A stretch of DNA of 64,000 bases from Actinomadura luteofluorescens (GTDB lineage Bacteria > Actinomycetota > Actinomycetes > Streptosporangiales > Streptosporangiaceae). The notes under the pieces were generated by a model. That model was not told the origin of the DNA and did not search any database. It saw only the letters and a program-made list of their open reading frames with translations. Within the stretch, counting starts at the first letter, position 1, and every line of letters begins with the position of its first letter. Shown in pieces: positions 52,801-60,841 of this stretch. The stretch lies in assembly GCF_013409365.1 (NCBI RefSeq), contig NZ_JACCBA010000001.1, forward strand, positions 558,001-622,000, read 5' to 3'. The position numbers and the translations under genes are program-made.

Positions 52801-53080
52801 CGGCGCCGTGGACGGCCACGATCGCCGCCGCACCCAGCGCGCTCCCTTCGCTTTCCAGATGCTCGCGCGCCGCGGCGGCCAGAGCCGGGTCGGTCTTGGA
52901 ATGGTCGAGAAGTTCCTCGATCCGGCCTGCGTAGCGAGCGAGCAGGTCGTCCTCGCGGACGTCGGCCGATGCGAGTTTCGGCCCCGGATGCCCGCCGCGT
53001 CGCGGATGCAGATGCCGCATCCACGACCTCGGCATTTCCAGGGTGTCCTCGTCCGGAAGCGCGACGCTCGACTTGATCAT
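49829..53080 (-). CDS. DUF4132-domain protein
   Basis: About 1083 aa from ATG 53080; the frame is open to 53167. No ribosome site is seen at either start, but TACGCT lies 7 bases before 53080, which would suit a leaderless transcript. The long N-terminal and central part is helical, repeat-like (HEAT-type). The C-terminal third contains the DUF4132 pattern (YVIDQAGKHRSSLPKPGQRDD, FTDLKKDVRAVAGLQLQRLE, PLVWHIAWRLVW). Members are related to MolR of E. coli, and function is not established. It stands alone. Confidence 0.85.
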   Translation of the reverse strand: MIKSSVALPDEDTLEMPRSWMRHLHPRRGGHPGPKLASADVREDDLLARYAGRIEELLDHSKTDPALAAAAREHLESEGSALGAAAIVAVHGAEKAHLDPSRQEEALKRLRAFIAQSDDAEYRHIVSLLAGLRTTPARRILAAYLVPTELDWVAECCAAPANSVPREMLLRSLGPAEHLEILGAGAHISVSDCYYVENLITLADGVGPAIAPFMAEAFDLFHDSAPRRKGLLDVLSRLPGDETFRQMLERAGNLHMMAALRDSMRRFPVRAIRVLAAASAGDAKARDLLTDHLRAHAELTKQVLPDLPAGSRAVVEELWAADDRSPDAAADEVPRPLAVPRWERPEPKAKPVVVKGLPVPRERAMAWAPDERDDWLNRKIVTLVTGGHSFGRVPVPAAHTEGWARRVAEARSPATDLGRMLYWQGAVLAAGPEDLVRPVLAEWQPDWRHEQGLGRKGHPYDPDSWLRVIIARYELDALPVALGYARARPANGAELLLPFLDGDVANAMADWLQRSPTARGAATAWFTRHGSAALPYLLPAAVGRAGKARRAAEHALRLIAAQEGPDAVLDFARAHDERAVEPIRTALDAEPDEASRPRKKPPAHLAVNAEVLPQVLLRSGGRALPVSAVRNLLALLAMSTPTEPDPDLGGVLDACDEHSLSRFGWALFRHWRENGAEPREVWQFAALAWLGDDTTVRELVPMVRTWPGEGGHHHAVRGLDVLAAIGSDLALREIHAIAQKAKFKALKQRAQEKVEQIAAARGLTTEQLGDRLVPDLGLDADGTLVLDYGPRRFTAGFDEALRPYVIDQAGKHRSSLPKPGQRDDAALAPAAHRRFTDLKKDVRAVAGLQLQRLERSMTTGRRWPLPEFREFFAGHPLVWHIAWRLVWIAEHGDTVTAFRLAEDRTFAGVDDDAVAVPDDAVIAIAHPLHLGKALPAWAQLFADYEILQPFPQLGREVHALTGEEKAAARLTRFEKVTVPFGNVLRLERRGWYRGPVDSDGGISCLVRPVGEGRYVVVTLATGLYVGHVSESGDQTIEAVWVGADPAPEYFSHSSSGAALHSFGELDAVTASEVLADLTAVVSP

Positions 53081-53196
53081 GGTGGGGAGCGTAGTGACGC
53101 CCACCGACACCCGCCGGCGGATTCGGCGCATTCGGTCTGCGGCCCCAAACGTCGCCGCCGAGCCCATCGTTTTGGCGAACTCGGCTCCACAGGCGC

Positions 53197-53985
53197 TTAC
53201 GGCTTATGCGCGGTGGTGAGGAAGTCCAGGACAAGGGGGCTGGCGTGGGCGCGGAACTCCTCGAAGTAGGCGTGCCGGCCGTTGGGAATCAGGTGCAGTC
53301 GGGCGTCGGGGATGCGGTCGGCGATCAGGGGTGCGTTGGCGGCCGGATTCAGCAGATCGTCACTTCCGTGGACGACCAGGGTGGGGGCGCTGATGCCCGG
53401 AAGAAGGTCCCAGGCGTCGTGCTGGTTGCTGGCCACGAGGTGGCGGCGCCGTGCGTGGGCGGGCATGCGAGGGTCGCCGAGGGTGTGGTGGGGGCCGGGA
53501 TGGGAGGCGATCCATCGCGGGGTGTACATCAACTCCAGCAGTGCCTGGCGCGCGGCCTCAGGCTGAGGTTGCGCCAGGGCTCGGCGGACGTCGTTGCCGC
53601 GTTCGACGCTGTGCGTGCCGCCGGGTGAGGTGCAGCCGAGGACCAGGGCGCCTACCCGGCGGGGGTGACGGGCCGCGATGTGCTGGGCCACTCGTCCGCC
53701 CATGGACGTGCCGTAGACGTCGGCCCGGTCGATGCCGAGCTCGTCGAGCACGGCGATGACGTCCTGGGCGAACAGTTCGGTGCTGTAGAGGGCGTCGGGC
53801 TTGTCGCTGTCGCCGGTGCCGCGGTAGTCGAGCGTGACCGTGCTGCGAGCGGGATGGAAGTCGGCACGAACCGCGTCCCACCAGTGGTGATCGTTGGCCT
53901 GGCCCGCGAGCAGGACCAGCGGCGTCCCCCGGCCCTGGATCTGGTAGGCGATGCGGGTCCCGTCCGGTGTCACGGCGTACGTCAT
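53197..53985 (-). CDS. Alpha/beta hydrolase
   Basis: 262 aa, ATG 53985 with GAGGAA upstream. Catalytic triad visible: nucleophile S94 in YGTSMGGRVA, aspartate in HGSDDLLNP and histidine in PNGRHAYFEEF; oxyanion region LLAGQANDHHWW. Substrate unknown. It follows the LysE-type exporter by 18 bases and is probably co-transcribed under the divergent LysR regulator. Confidence 0.92.
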   Translation of the reverse strand: MTYAVTPDGTRIAYQIQGRGTPLVLLAGQANDHHWWDAVRADFHPARSTVTLDYRGTGDSDKPDALYSTELFAQDVIAVLDELGIDRADVYGTSMGGRVAQHIAARHPRRVGALVLGCTSPGGTHSVERGNDVRRALAQPQPEAARQALLELMYTPRWIASHPGPHHTLGDPRMPAHARRRHLVASNQHDAWDLLPGISAPTLVVHGSDDLLNPAANAPLIADRIPDARLHLIPNGRHAYFEEFRAHASPLVLDFLTTAHKP

Positions 53986-54003
53986 CGGATTCCTCGCTCC
54001 CCC

Positions 54004-54627
54004 TCAGACACCGGCTGCCACCGCGGCGCCCAGCCCCAGCAGGACGACACCGGTGGTCACGCTGAGCCCCCTCAGGACGGTCGGCCGCGATACCAGGGCG
54101 CGCCCCCGGCCGACGGCCCAGGTGAGCAACATGTACCAGGAGGCGCTGACGAGCGCCCACAGGGCTCCCAGCGCGACGGTCGACAGGAACACCGGGCCTT
54201 CCTCGGTCACGAACTGGGGCAGCACCGAGATGGCGAACACGCCGGCCTTGGGGTTGCCGAGATTGGTGATCAGCCCGGTGAGATATCCGCCCGCGAAGCC
54301 GGTGCTGCGCTCGCCGTCGTAGGACGTGGGGGCGGAGACGGTGGTGAGCGCGGTCCGCAGCGTCCTCACCCCGAGGATCATCAGCACGATGCCGCCTGCG
54401 ATCCGGAGCACCGTGTACGCGGCGGGACTGGCCAGCAGGACGGCGGAAAGCCCGGCCGCGGCGGCCGTGGACCACAGCACGAAGCCGCTGGCGTTGCCCG
54501 CGAGCGTGCCTCGGAGCGTGCGTTGGCCGCCGTCCAGAACCTGCCGGATCATCAGGGCCTGGCTCGCGCCTGGCAGCATCGCCAGCAGCAGGGTCGTGAC
54601 GATGAAGACGGGCACATGCGTGGGCAT
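54004..54627 (-). CDS. LysE/RhtB-family amino acid exporter
   Basis: 207 aa, about six membrane segments. Family features: LPGASQALMIRQVLDGGQRTLRGTLAGN in the first loop and TGLITNLGNPKAGVFAISVLPQFV in the middle. These export amino acids or related compounds. Divergent from a LysR regulator with 109 bases between, the standard LysE/LysG-like layout. Confidence 0.92.
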   Translation of the reverse strand: MPTHVPVFIVTTLLLAMLPGASQALMIRQVLDGGQRTLRGTLAGNASGFVLWSTAAAAGLSAVLLASPAAYTVLRIAGGIVLMILGVRTLRTALTTVSAPTSYDGERSTGFAGGYLTGLITNLGNPKAGVFAISVLPQFVTEEGPVFLSTVALGALWALVSASWYMLLTWAVGRGRALVSRPTVLRGLSVTTGVVLLGLGAAVAAGV

Positions 54628-54736
54628 GGGGAAGAACCCCTTCCGGGGAGCGCGGCCGATGGGTGCACCACCAGGCTTCCCGTCTCGTGCCCCTAAGAGA
54701 AGTTAAAAGGAAGGGGCCCAGCGTTAGGATTAGTGA

Positions 54737-55684
54737 ATGCTGGTGGATCCGGGACAGCTCCGCCTTCTCGCCCTGATCGAGCGGCACGGCTCCCTGACGG
54801 CGGCGGCTCACGCACTCCAGCTCACGCCCGCGGCGGTCACCCAGCAGGTGGCCAAGGCCGAGCGCGACTGGCAGATGCCCCTGGTCACCCGCGGTCCTCG
54901 CGGAGCAACGCTCACCGCGGCCGGTGCGCTGCTCGCCTCCCACGGACGAACTGTGGAGGAGGCGTCGGACAGAGCCGAGGCGGAACTGGCCGCACTGCTC
55001 GGCCACCTCTCGCTCCGCCTGCGGATCGGGACGTTCCAGGCGGCGGCCCTGCACCTGCTGCCGCCGGCCCTGACGGCCCTGCGACACCGCCATCCGGCCG
55101 CCGACGTCTCCGTCATGGACGTGGTGTCCGGACGTGGAGTGGACGAGATCAGCGCGGGGCACCTGGACGTGGCCATCGTCGCGTCCTGGGGCAAGCCGCT
55201 CGCGCCGCCCCCGCACCTGCGGGCCCACTCTCTCTTGTTGGACCCGATGGTCGTGGTTCTCCCCGACGACCATCCACTGGCCAGCCGGCCCGCGGACGCC
55301 GAACTCCGCCTCGAACAACTGCGGAACGAATCGTGGGTGTCCATCCTGGCCGGCCATGCCGCCCGCGAACAGTTCCACGACGCCGCCCGCGAGGCCGGTT
55401 TCACTCCCACCGTGCGGTTCGAGACCGAGTCCTACGACGTCGCACAGGCTCTCGTCGGCACGGGGATCGCAGTGGCCCTGGTGTCACGCCTGGCCCTGAC
55501 GCACGCACCTGGCACCACCCATCGCGAACTGGCCCACCCCAGGCCGTACCGCCAGCTCTACGCCGTGACCAGAACCGACGCCAGCCTCACACCACTCGCA
55601 GGCATGCTCATCGAGCTCCTCCATGACGTCGCACGCGACATCACCGCCACCTGGGAGGCTCCCCTGCGACTCCGCAACTCGTAG
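54737..55684 (+). CDS. LysR-family transcriptional regulator
   Basis: 315 aa. N-terminal helix-turn-helix (GSLTAAAHALQLTPAAVTQQVAKAE) and effector domain from about residue 90. TAGGAT at 54725-54730 is 6 bases before ATG 54737 and no ribosome site is present, so it is probably leaderless. Likely activates the divergent LysE exporter and hydrolase in response to the exported compound. Confidence 0.93.
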   Translation: MLVDPGQLRLLALIERHGSLTAAAHALQLTPAAVTQQVAKAERDWQMPLVTRGPRGATLTAAGALLASHGRTVEEASDRAEAELAALLGHLSLRLRIGTFQAAALHLLPPALTALRHRHPAADVSVMDVVSGRGVDEISAGHLDVAIVASWGKPLAPPPHLRAHSLLLDPMVVVLPDDHPLASRPADAELRLEQLRNESWVSILAGHAAREQFHDAAREAGFTPTVRFETESYDVAQALVGTGIAVALVSRLALTHAPGTTHRELAHPRPYRQLYAVTRTDASLTPLAGMLIELLHDVARDITATWEAPLRLRNS

Positions 55685-55711
55685 GCCACAGCCTCACGCC
55701 GCTCTGGGATG

Positions 55712-56221
55712 TCAGGCTTCGGCGGTTCGCTTGGGCAGTTTCCAGCCGGGACGGGGGAAGTGGCACGTGTAGCCGTTCGGGTACTTCTGCAGGTAGTCCT
55801 GGTGCTCCGGCTCGGCTTCCCAGAAGTCACCGGCGGCGGTCACCTCGGTGACGACCTTGCCCGGCCACAGGCCGGAGGCGTCGACGTCGGCGATGGTGTC
55901 CTCGGCGACCTTCCGCTGCTCGTCGGAGGTGTAGAAGATCGCGGAGCGGTAGCTCGCGCCGATGTCGTTGCCCTGCCGGTCCACGGTCGTGGGGTCGTGG
56001 ATCTGGAAGAAGAACTCCAGCAGCGCCCGGAAGTCGGTCTGGTCGGGGTCGTAGACCACCTCGATGGTCTCGGCGTGAGACCCGTGGTTGCGATAGGTGG
56101 CGTTGGGCACGTCGCCGCCGCTGTAGCCGACCCGCGTGGAGACCACTCCAGGCTGCCGCCGGAACAGCTCTTCCATCCCCCAGAAACAACCGCCCGCGAG
56201 CAGGGCCCTCTCGGTCGTCAT
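55712..56221 (-). CDS. msrA: Peptide-methionine (S)-S-oxide reductase MsrA
   Basis: 169 aa, ATG 56221 right after GAGGAAC. Catalytic C12 in [12 protein letters not shown], then [14 protein letters not shown] and [17 protein letters not shown]. Reduces methionine sulfoxide in proteins with thioredoxin as donor. A resolving cysteine could be the one in YTCHF. Stands alone, convergent with LysR. Confidence 0.97.
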   Translation of the reverse strand: MTTERALLAGGCFWGMEELFRRQPGVVSTRVGYSGGDVPNATYRNHGSHAETIEVVYDPDQTDFRALLEFFFQIHDPTTVDRQGNDIGASYRSAIFYTSDEQRKVAEDTIADVDASGLWPGKVVTEVTAAGDFWEAEPEHQDYLQKYPNGYTCHFPRPGWKLPKRTAEA

Positions 56222-56348
56222 GTTCCTCGTCCCCCTCGTGTCCTTCGTCGGTGGCTACAGCAGGAGCCGCATCACAGTTATTCCGCGATGCCGCCGACCG
56301 CCTGTGGTCCCGCCGCGCGGACGGGGCGGTGGCACGACCGCTCCACTT

Positions 56349-57116
56349 TCACCCCGCAAGGTCGGCAAGGAGGCCATCCAGTGCCTGGGTGAGGGCTTCG
56401 GAGTTGGCAGGGGTGAACCAGGTGGTGCGAACACGCTCGTTGCTCCCCTTCGGGGTCTCGTGATCGGCTGCGAGTTGCCGCAGGGTCCGGTTCTTGTCGC
56501 TCAGGGCACGACCGACCTCCTGGAAGAGGCCGCGGACGTAGTTGTCCGCGTCGTCGGAGGCGATGCCGTGGCCCACGGCCCAGGTGGTGAGCGCGGCGAG
56601 GTAGGAGTAGTGGGTGGTAAGCGTCCCCGTCAGTGCGGAGAAGACGTCGAAGGCCGTCTCGTCCGCGACCGGGAGCGCCCCGCCCAGGCGCTCGAAGAAA
56701 GAGTCCGTCACCGGGTGGGACGGGCACGTCACCGTGACGGAGCGGCGTTCGCGTATGGCGGGCAGGGGGATGGCCCGTACGAGTTGGGCTTCCGTGGCCA
56801 GGGTCCTGCGCAGGTCGTCGTTGCCGACGCCGGCCATCACGTTGATCACGATCTTCTCGTCGGCCACCGCCAGGCCGGCGAGCGCTTCGTGCCGGTGCTG
56901 GCGGCGGACGGCGATGATCACGATCTCGGAGTGGTCCACCACCGCCTGGTTGCCGGGACACACCCGCACGCCTTGGTACCGCTCGGACAGCTCCGCAGCG
57001 GTGCGGGCTCCGCGAGGGGAGAGAAACACCTCGGGCGCGTCGTCGCCCCGGTAGTACAGGCCCTCCACAATGGCTCGGCCGATCTCACCCACCCCGATGA
57101 TGCCGATGCGCTTCAC
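56349..57116 (-). CDS. Pyrroline-5-carboxylate reductase-like protein
   Basis: 255 aa, GTG 57116 overlapping the dehydratase stop, AAGGAGG upstream. N-terminal NAD(P) motif IGIIGVGEIGRAIVEGL, then VIIAVRRQ and VINVMAGVG as in ProC; the C-terminal part has the helical dimer region. ProC reduces pyrroline-5-carboxylate to proline. Coupling to a threonine dehydratase-like gene suggests an alternative imine substrate, so I withhold a gene name. Confidence 0.82.
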   Translation of the reverse strand: MKRIGIIGVGEIGRAIVEGLYYRGDDAPEVFLSPRGARTAAELSERYQGVRVCPGNQAVVDHSEIVIIAVRRQHRHEALAGLAVADEKIVINVMAGVGNDDLRRTLATEAQLVRAIPLPAIRERRSVTVTCPSHPVTDSFFERLGGALPVADETAFDVFSALTGTLTTHYSYLAALTTWAVGHGIASDDADNYVRGLFQEVGRALSDKNRTLRQLAADHETPKGSNERVRTTWFTPANSEALTQALDGLLADLAG

Positions 57117-58177
57117 TGTGCCTTCCTCCTTGGTGCGTGGTGGTCGTGGCCCGAGTCGTTCGGGATCGGTGACGATGTGCCGGTGTCGGTCGAGTCCGTG
57201 TCGAAGGCGCGGGTCCGGCCGTACGTGAGCCGGGTCGCCAGATCCCGGAACTGTTCGGGACGGGGGTTGGCGCCGGTCAGCACCGTCGCCACGCGGGCGC
57301 CGGGGACCGTGCCCTCGGCGATCGCCGCCAGGCCCGCCGCGCCCGCCGGTTCCAGGACGACGCCGAGCGTGCGCGCCGCCAGCTCCATGGCGTCGGCGAT
57401 GGCCTCGTCCGTCACCAGGACCATCTCGTCCACGAGGGCGAGGGCGCGCCGAACCGAGGCCTCCGTCGGGTGACGCACCGCGATGCCGTCGGCGAAGGTG
57501 CGTGCGCGTTCGACGCGGACCGGGCGGCCGGCGCGCAGGCTCTCCGACATGGACGGAGCGCCTTCGGCGTTGACCCCCACGATCCGGGTGCCGGGAGCCT
57601 GCTCCTTCATCCAGCGCGCCACGCCGTTGATCAATGCGCCGTCGCCGACCGGGAGCACGACCGCGTCGAAGCCGGCCGGTGCGCCGCGGGTCAGCTCGGC
57701 TCCGATCGTCCCCGCGCCTTCGGCGATCGCCGCCTGGACGCCGTCCTGGAGGTGGACGCGGTCAGGATGGTGCTCGGCGTGGGCGGCCGCGGCCTCTCGC
57801 GCCGACGAGCCGTCCGGTCCCGCCGCGATGACGCGGGCGCCGAACGTCTCCATTCGCTCGCGCTTGCCGGGATTGACGGTCTCGGGCACGAACACCTCGA
57901 CCGGCATCCCGCGCGCCCGTCCGGCGTAGGCGACGGCCTGCCCGAAGTTGCCCGAGCTTGCGCACACCACCGGCGTGCCGGGGGCGAGCGTGCTCAGCAT
58001 CAGATCGGCGCCCCGGCCCTTGAAGCTGCGCACCGGGTTGGCCGTCTCCAGCTTCACCGTCACCGCGCGGCCGCCCAGCGCCCGGCACAGCTGCTCGTCG
58101 AGGTACTGCGGGGTGTCGAGGAACACCGGATCGATCACCTGTAGGGCCTGCTCGATCCGCGCCACGTCCAGGTCCAT
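57113..58177 (-). CDS. Threonine/serine dehydratase-like PLP enzyme
   Basis: 354 aa from ATG 58177 (AAAGGTGG upstream); the frame to 58357 overlaps the regulator. Fold-type II: PLP lysine in NPVRSFKGRGADL, SSGNFGQAVA phosphate loop, VLPVGDGALINGV glycine loop. It resembles biosynthetic/catabolic threonine dehydratases without the C-terminal ACT domain, so it is likely not allosterically inhibited by isoleucine. Divergent from an Lrp-type regulator. Confidence 0.88.
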   Translation of the reverse strand: MDLDVARIEQALQVIDPVFLDTPQYLDEQLCRALGGRAVTVKLETANPVRSFKGRGADLMLSTLAPGTPVVCASSGNFGQAVAYAGRARGMPVEVFVPETVNPGKRERMETFGARVIAAGPDGSSAREAAAAHAEHHPDRVHLQDGVQAAIAEGAGTIGAELTRGAPAGFDAVVLPVGDGALINGVARWMKEQAPGTRIVGVNAEGAPSMSESLRAGRPVRVERARTFADGIAVRHPTEASVRRALALVDEMVLVTDEAIADAMELAARTLGVVLEPAGAAGLAAIAEGTVPGARVATVLTGANPRPEQFRDLATRLTYGRTRAFDTDSTDTGTSSPIPNDSGHDHHAPRRKAQ

Positions 58178-58277
58178 GCGCGCCACCTTTCGCCAAGGAT
58201 CTCCGACCCGGCCGACGCTATTCGAACTCCCGATCGAAGCGATTGAGAATTCTTGCGCCAGGGCGCAATAATCTTGC

Positions 58278-58790
58278 GTGCCCGAATCACCGCCGCCGCG
58301 CCTGGACGAGATCGACGCCCTGCTGCCGGACCTCCTCCAGCATGACGCCGGGCGCACCCTTCACGACCTGGGGGAACAGGTCGGGCTCTCCCCTAGCGCC
58401 GTCCAGCGGCGGATCGCCCGCTACCGCGAGCACGGGCTCATCGCCCGGCAGGTCGCCGTCCTCGATCCGCACCGCTTCGGTCCCACCGTCCTGGCCACGG
58501 TCCTGGTGACCCTGGTCCGGGAGTCGTTCGAGCACCACCGGGCCTTCTCCGAACGGATGCGCTCAGAGCCTCAGGTCCAGCAGTGCTACCGCGTCGCGGG
58601 GCCGTGGGACTACGTGGTCGTCCTGGCGGCGCGCAGCATGCGCGACTGCGGTCGGCTCGGTGACCGCCTGCTGAAGGCGGACGACAATGTCCAGCGTTAC
58701 GAGACCCTGGTCGTCTTCGACACCGTCAAGTCCGGCCTTACTCTCCCGCTTCCCGCGCCGCAGCCCGCTCGATCACGAGACGGGTGCTGA
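58278..58790 (+). CDS. Lrp/AsnC-family regulator
   Basis: 170 aa, GTG 58278. N-terminal HTH (LHDLGEQVGLSPSAVQRRIARYREHGLI) and a C-terminal RAM-like ligand domain (CYRVAGPWDYVVVLAAR). The AT-rich box just before GTG suggests a leaderless start. It faces the dehydratase-P5CR pair, 100 bases apart, and probably senses an amino acid. Its last 18 bases overlap the convergent gene. Confidence 0.92.
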   Translation: MPESPPPRLDEIDALLPDLLQHDAGRTLHDLGEQVGLSPSAVQRRIARYREHGLIARQVAVLDPHRFGPTVLATVLVTLVRESFEHHRAFSERMRSEPQVQQCYRVAGPWDYVVVLAARSMRDCGRLGDRLLKADDNVQRYETLVVFDTVKSGLTLPLPAPQPARSRDGC

Positions 58791-59849
58791 GGGCTCCTTG
58801 GTGAGGCGGATGGTGCCGTCCTCGCCGGTGAGGGGGGCGGGCTGGTATCCCTCGCTCCGGTAGAGCGCGATGTTGTTCCGGCTGCCCGCACCGGTGGAGA
58901 GCACGATGCGGCGGCAGGCCGGGTCGGCGGCGGCCTCGGCCGTCTGGAGCAGCCAGCGTCCCAGGCCGCGCCCCCGCAGGTCGGGGACGACGCCGAGCCG
59001 TCCCACGTGCCATTCGGCGTCGTCGCGGCGGGTCCGCACCATGCCGAGGAGCCGGCCGTCCCGCCACAGCCCGATCGCCTGCCAGGCCGCGAGCCAGTCA
59101 CGTACCTGCTCCACGGACTCGTGCAGCGCGGGGACGGTCAGGGGGTCGTTGGCGAGGGCCTCGTCCACCCAGCAGCACCGCTGCAGGACGGTCACCTCGG
59201 GGGCGTCGTCCGGCGTCAGTCGCCGCAGGTAGGAGCCGGGTTCGGGTCCGGCCGACGATCCGGCGCGCGCCTGTTCCCGCATGGGCCGGAGCGCGTGCGC
59301 GACCCGGACCAGCTCGTCCAGGACATCGATCGCCGCCTCGCCGGCAGCGGCGGCGGGCCGCACTTCCCCGTCGTGCACGGCGTCGGCGATGCGGAGCGCG
59401 ACCGTGGACCCCAGCGGTACGAGGCGCAGCGTGGTCACCACCTGCTTGGCGTGCTGCACCGCCCTCGTGCCCGCCGAGGTGTTGCCGTAGCTGACGAACC
59501 CGATCGGCTTCCACGCCCACTCGCGGGAGAGGTAGTCCAGCGCGTTCTTCAGGGACGCGGGCATCCCGTAGTTGTACTCCGGCGTCACGACGATGAGGCC
59601 GTCGACGGCGTCCACGATCGCGCTCCACCTGCGCGTGTGCTCGTTGCGGTACACGCCCGACGACGGATGGTCCTCCTCGTCGAGGAACGGGAGCCCGAGG
59701 TCGGCGAGAGCCAGCGGCACCAGTTCGGCGCCGAGTTCGGCGGCACGGGGCGTGATCGTCTCCGTCAGCCACGCCCCCACCGCGGGGCCGAGGGCACCGG
59801 GGCGGGTGCTGCACACCAGTACGAGGACGCGCACCTGTTTCGTTGACAT
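58773..59849 (-). CDS. NADPH-dependent FMN reductase fused to GNAT acetyltransferase
   Basis: 358 aa from ATG 59849. Residues 1 to about 185 are a flavodoxin-like NAD(P)H:FMN reductase (VLVCSTRPGALGPAVGAWL for FMN phosphate; TPEYNYGMPASLKNALDYLS). From about 205 a complete GNAT domain follows (RLTPDDAPEV, LGVVPDLRGRGLGRWLL, NNIALYRSEGY). I find no stop or frame break between them, so this is a genuine fusion. A MarR regulator is divergent. The role may be detoxification of a quinone, nitro- or amine-bearing compound. Its start sits inside the operator. Confidence 0.88.
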   Translation of the reverse strand: MSTKQVRVLVLVCSTRPGALGPAVGAWLTETITPRAAELGAELVPLALADLGLPFLDEEDHPSSGVYRNEHTRRWSAIVDAVDGLIVVTPEYNYGMPASLKNALDYLSREWAWKPIGFVSYGNTSAGTRAVQHAKQVVTTLRLVPLGSTVALRIADAVHDGEVRPAAAAGEAAIDVLDELVRVAHALRPMREQARAGSSAGPEPGSYLRRLTPDDAPEVTVLQRCCWVDEALANDPLTVPALHESVEQVRDWLAAWQAIGLWRDGRLLGMVRTRRDDAEWHVGRLGVVPDLRGRGLGRWLLQTAEAAADPACRRIVLSTGAGSRNNIALYRSEGYQPAPLTGEDGTIRLTKEPSAPVS

Positions 59850-59886
59850 GTAAATGAACATAGGCGATAGGTTGTTTACATGTCAA
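59843..59886. promoter_or_regulatory. Symmetric divergent promoter and MarR operator
   Basis: Perfect 12-base inverted repeat, ttgacatgtaaa (59843-59854) and tttacatgtcaa (59875-59886). Each arm supplies a TTGACA -35 box for one direction: TTGACA 59843-59848, 18 bases, TAGGTT 59867-59872, 7 bases, ATG 59880; and on the other strand TTGACA (59886-59881), 18 bases, TATGTT, 7 bases, ATG 59849. Each arm also contains the first codons of the opposite gene. Both genes are thus leaderless, and one bound MarR dimer per arm would shut both. Confidence 0.75.
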
Positions 59887-60362
59887 AGAAACCGTCGGAC
59901 GAACCCGTGCGCTGGCTGACCCCGGACGAGGAACGAGCGTGGCGGGCGTTCCGCCGCATGGTGATCGCCGTCCAGACCGGCACCGCGCGCGACCTCTCCC
60001 AGGCCGGCCTCTCCGAGCCCGACTACGAGGTGCTCAGCACGCTGTCGGAGCGGCCGGACCACGCCGGCACCCTGCACGAGCAGGCCGCGAAGATGGGCTG
60101 GTCGCGCAGCCGCCTCTCCCGGCACGCCACCCGCATGGAGGCGCGCGGCCTCATCCGGCGCGCCCCCGACCCGGCCGACGGAAGGGGCTGCCTCCTCGTC
60201 CTCACCGAGCACGGCCTGGACACTCTGGTCGACGCCGCCCCCGCGCACCTGGAATCGGTGCGCCACCACTTCATCGACCGCCTGGCACCGGAAGACCTCA
60301 CCGCCCTGGAACACATCGCCGGGAAGGTGGAGGCCCCGGGCGAGGCGGCGTCCGCGCCCTAG
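59880..60362 (+). CDS. MarR-family transcriptional regulator
   Basis: 160 aa, ATG 59880. Winged helix with LHEQAAKMGWSRSRLSRHATRMEARGLI and wing DPADGRGCLLVLTEHG. Presumed repressor of the divergent reductase-acetyltransferase fusion and itself. Its stop codon (TAG 60360-60362) lies in the target duplication of the IS element that follows. Confidence 0.95.
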   Translation: MSKKPSDEPVRWLTPDEERAWRAFRRMVIAVQTGTARDLSQAGLSEPDYEVLSTLSERPDHAGTLHEQAAKMGWSRSRLSRHATRMEARGLIRRAPDPADGRGCLLVLTEHGLDTLVDAAPAHLESVRHHFIDRLAPEDLTALEHIAGKVEAPGEAASAP

Positions 60363-60427
60363 GCCGTGTCCGGTAGATCTTGGTGTTTGGCTGAGGTCGA
60401 TCTTTGGGTGTGGGTTGATGCTGTGTC

Positions 60428-60841
60428 ATGGTGCGACGGCATGAGTTGACCGATGCGGCGTGGCGGCGGATCGAGCCGCTTTTGCCCGCGCAGCCCGCTC
60501 GGGGCGGGCGGTGGGCCGATCACCGCACGGTGTTGAACGGGATCTTGTGGAAGCTGGCCACCGGTGCTCCGTGGCGGGACCTGCCGGAGCGGTACGGCAA
60601 CTGGAAGACCGTCTATGAGCGGTACCGGCGGTGGGCCGCCGACGGCACTTTCGACCGCGTCCTCACCCACGTGCAGGTCCACGACGACTCGGTCGGGCGG
60701 ATCGACTGGACCGTCAGCGTCGATTCCACCATCGTGCGCGCCCATCAGCACGCTGCCGGTGCCCGCAAAAAGGGGAACCGGGCGGGACGAACCCGACATC
60801 GAGGAGCAGTCAGGCGCTCGGGCGGTCCCGGGGCGGGTTGA
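60428..60841 (+). CDS. IS5-family transposase, frame A
   Basis: 137 aa, ATG 60428. N-terminal DUF4096-type domain (LTDAAWRRIEPLLP, GGRWADHRTVLNGILWKLATG, PWRDLPERYGNW) and the first catalytic aspartate in VSVDSTIVRAHQH. The frame runs out shortly after RKKG; the rest of the enzyme is in frame B, reached by a -1 shift at the caaaaag run 60766-60772. Confidence 0.9.
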   Translation: MVRRHELTDAAWRRIEPLLPAQPARGGRWADHRTVLNGILWKLATGAPWRDLPERYGNWKTVYERYRRWAADGTFDRVLTHVQVHDDSVGRIDWTVSVDSTIVRAHQHAAGARKKGNRAGRTRHRGAVRRSGGPGAG

